Both the position numbers and the translations under genes were made by a program. The notes under the pieces were generated by a model. It was not told the DNA's origin and made no database searches. It saw nothing but the letters and a program-made list of their open reading frames with translations. Shown piece after piece: positions 13,314 through 14,829 of a stretch of DNA of 14,829 bases. Source of the DNA: Planctomycetota bacterium (lineage in GTDB: Bacteria > Planctomycetota > GCA-002687715 > DRQF01). Where the stretch lies: positions 1-14,829 of the forward strand of contig WFTN01000257.1 in the NCBI GenBank assembly GCA_015485455.1, read 5' to 3'. The stretch's first letter is position 1. Each line of letters begins with the position of its first letter.

Positions 13314-14291
13314 TTATCGCTTCCCTTCTAAGATTGCTTTTTGGTCCTCAATGACATCGGCGATGATTTCATCCAGGGTGCGCTCCGGTTTGAAACCGGT
13401 GGTTTCAAACAAGCGAGTCACATCTGGGATTCGACGGGGCATGTCTTCGAATCCTTCAGCATAAGCTTCCTCGTAAGGGATATATTTGATCGATGAGGAA
13501 GAACCAGTAGCCTTTTTCACCCGCTCGGCCAATTGGCTGATGGTCACTTCTTCGGTTGAGCCAATGTTAAAGACTCGACCGACTGCATCCTTTGCCATCA
13601 TTAATCTCGTGAGTCCTTCGACTGCATCGTGAACGTGGCCAAAGCAGCGGGCCTGCTTGCCGTCGCCAAAAACTGTGATGTCTTCACCCGTCAGGGCTTG
13701 GCGGACGAAATTGGGGAGGACCATGCCGTAGCGCCCAGTTTGTCGGGGCCCTACGGTATTGAAGAAACGAATGATGATTGCAGGGACGTTCTTTTCGCTG
13801 CAGTAGGCAAACGCCAGCCATTCGTCCAGTGCTTTGGAGCAGGCGTAGGCCCAGCGCGAACGGTTCGTGGGGCCGAGAGAAATATCGTCGTCTTCGTGGA
13901 AGGGCACTTTCACGCTCTTGCCATAGACTTCTGATGTGGAAGCTATAAGCACGCGCTTTTGCTTTTTGGCTGCTGCTGCCAAGACCACTTCCGTCGCCTT
14001 GACGTTGGTTTCAATTGTGTGAACGGGACGTTCGACGATGAGCTTGACACCCACGGCGGCTGCCAGATGGATGGTGTAGTCCGCTTGGTCGACGAGCTCA
14101 ATCACCAAAGGCTCGTCCAAACAACTGCCCACATGCAGTTTGAATTCTTCCTTGTCGCGTACTGCCGCCAAATTGTCGGCGGCACCGGTGGATAAGTCGT
14201 CTAATACAGTGACAGAGTGCCCCTGCCCCAGGAGTTTTTCGGTGAGATGAGAGCCAATGAAGCCAGCTCCCCCAGTGATTAAGACTCGCAT
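13314..14291 (-). CDS. NAD-dependent nucleotide-sugar SDR, ArnA/UDP-glucuronate decarboxylase-like
   Basis: The 325-residue extended SDR has GGAGFIG at 7-13, the active-site STSEVYG at 118-124 and the Tyr149/Lys153 pair in RWAYACSK. FNTVGPRQTGRYGM and FGDGKQARCF follow. The layout RW.Y..SK after GP.N, the Glu121 of SEVYG and Arg215 of KQARCF resemble the decarboxylase domain of ArnA and the UXS enzymes, where this Glu and Arg are catalytic. That favours UDP-glucuronate decarboxylation over simple UDP-glucose 4-epimerisation, but several related families share TSEVYG. The ATG at 14291 overlaps the end of the GT4 gene by 13 bases, so both are translated from one message. SDR sugar enzyme is certain; the exact reaction is not. 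Confidence 0.9.
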   Translation of the reverse strand: MRVLITGGAGFIGSHLTEKLLGQGHSVTVLDDLSTGAADNLAAVRDKEEFKLHVGSCLDEPLVIELVDQADYTIHLAAAVGVKLIVERPVHTIETNVKATEVVLAAAAKKQKRVLIASTSEVYGKSVKVPFHEDDDISLGPTNRSRWAYACSKALDEWLAFAYCSEKNVPAIIIRFFNTVGPRQTGRYGMVLPNFVRQALTGEDITVFGDGKQARCFGHVHDAVEGLTRLMMAKDAVGRVFNIGSTEEVTISQLAERVKKATGSSSSIKYIPYEEAYAEGFEDMPRRIPDVTRLFETTGFKPERTLDEIIADVIEDQKAILEGKR

Positions 14292-14829
14292 GGGTTAAGA
14301 TTCTCCATCCGTGCCACAAGACTTTCGTCTCCACGGCTCTTGGCTGCCGAACGTACGATTTCAAGGTAGCGTGGGATTACCGTACTTTCATTCCAGTAGC
14401 GGGAAAAGGCCTCTTGGCCATTTCTCCCCAGCTTATTGCGAAGGTCGGGGTCTTGTCCAAATTCATTCATGGCTGAAAGCAGTTCTTCTTCATTCTCAAA
14501 TAGGCGGCCTGCTTGGGCTCGTTCTACAATCTCGACGAATGGGCCCAACCGCCTGGCGATGACGGGGGTTCCTTGACGAAAACTCTCAATTAGGATGATA
14601 CCAAATGTTTCATAGCAGACGCTGGGCACAATCAGGGCCAAGGCCGTGGCGTACCATGGGCTCAATTCTTCTGGTGTTACGCGACCTAAGAAGTGTACCC
14701 GAGATTTGCCTTCCCCGAGTTTCTTGAGGGTTTCGGCATACTCCCCATCCCCGGCAATGACCAAATCTGCTCCCTCAGAACCGGCGAACGCCGGAATGAC
14801 GTCGTCCAAGCCTTTGATTTGTTCTAAAC
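14279..14829 (-). CDS. GT4 family glycosyltransferase, C-terminal part (5' end outside window)
   Basis: The frame is open up to the right edge, reading LEQIKGLDDVIPAF at its visible beginning, a form of the usual 'R.E.KG.D.LI.AF' segment that opens the second Rossmann domain of GT-B transferases. About 183 residues are visible. GDGEYAETL, VHFLGRVTPEEL and the nucleotide-binding E-x7-E motif (ETFGIILIESF) with GTPVIA are all in order, as expected for a retaining GT4 enzyme such as those using UDP- or GDP-sugars. The acceptor-binding N-terminal domain lies beyond 14829. It ends inside the start of the SDR gene (13-base overlap), so it heads or continues the minus-strand glycan operon. Confidence 0.93.
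   Translation of the reverse strand, partial: LEQIKGLDDVIPAFAGSEGADLVIAGDGEYAETLKKLGEGKSRVHFLGRVTPEELSPWYATALALIVPSVCYETFGIILIESFRQGTPVIARRLGPFVEIVERAQAGRLFENEEELLSAMNEFGQDPDLRNKLGRNGQEAFSRYWNESTVIPRYLEIVRSAAKSRGDESLVARMENLNPCES

Overview
This window looks like bacterial chromosome of roughly even base composition. It is densely packed with genes on both strands. I see no phage, transposon, CRISPR, rRNA or tRNA signal. The content is surface-glycan synthesis plus one molybdenum-cofactor gene, a lipoprotein rhodanese, a fatty-acid hydroxylase-type membrane enzyme and a secreted S41 peptidase. The lipoprotein and general gene style suggest a Gram-negative-type envelope. A planctomycete-like or other environmental lineage is my guess only; no marker gene here fixes the phylum.

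Left part (1-7331). A minus-strand multi-spanning membrane protein (1-853) runs off the left edge. From a 66-base divergent gap, six plus-strand genes follow (920-7331), each overlapping the next by 1 or 4 bases, so they form one operon. In order they encode an SDR nucleotide-sugar reductase/epimerase, a zinc-binding sugar C-methyltransferase, glucose-1-phosphate cytidylyltransferase (rfbF type), CDP-glucose 4,6-dehydratase (rfbG type), a membrane-anchored GT2 glycosyltransferase and an FAD-dependent oxidoreductase. The first four together predict a CDP-linked C-methyl-branched 6-deoxyhexose. The GT2 would transfer it, and the FAD enzyme's role is open.

Middle part (7353-10269). A small tubby/LURP-like protein with a C-terminal membrane segment comes first. 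A regulatory gap follows, then a tight three-gene run: moaA, a rhodanese lipoprotein and a fatty acid hydroxylase/sterol desaturase family protein.

Right part (10278-14829, minus strand). Read in the direction of transcription: the C-terminal half of a GT4 glycosyltransferase (cut by the right edge), an ArnA/UXS-like SDR, a NodB-type polysaccharide deacetylase, two overlapping homologous small membrane proteins, a 270-base gap with a possible RNA fold, and an exported S41 peptidase. The peptidase ends 8 bases from the convergent desaturase gene.

Several genes that open a transcription unit have a -10-like hexamer only 6-9 bases before the ATG and mostly no Shine-Dalgarno, while genes inside operons have Shine-Dalgarno sequences or stop/start overlaps. 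This hints at leaderless transcription. The most interesting unit is the branched-sugar operon with its unassigned FAD oxidoreductase. No wholly unprecedented system is evident.
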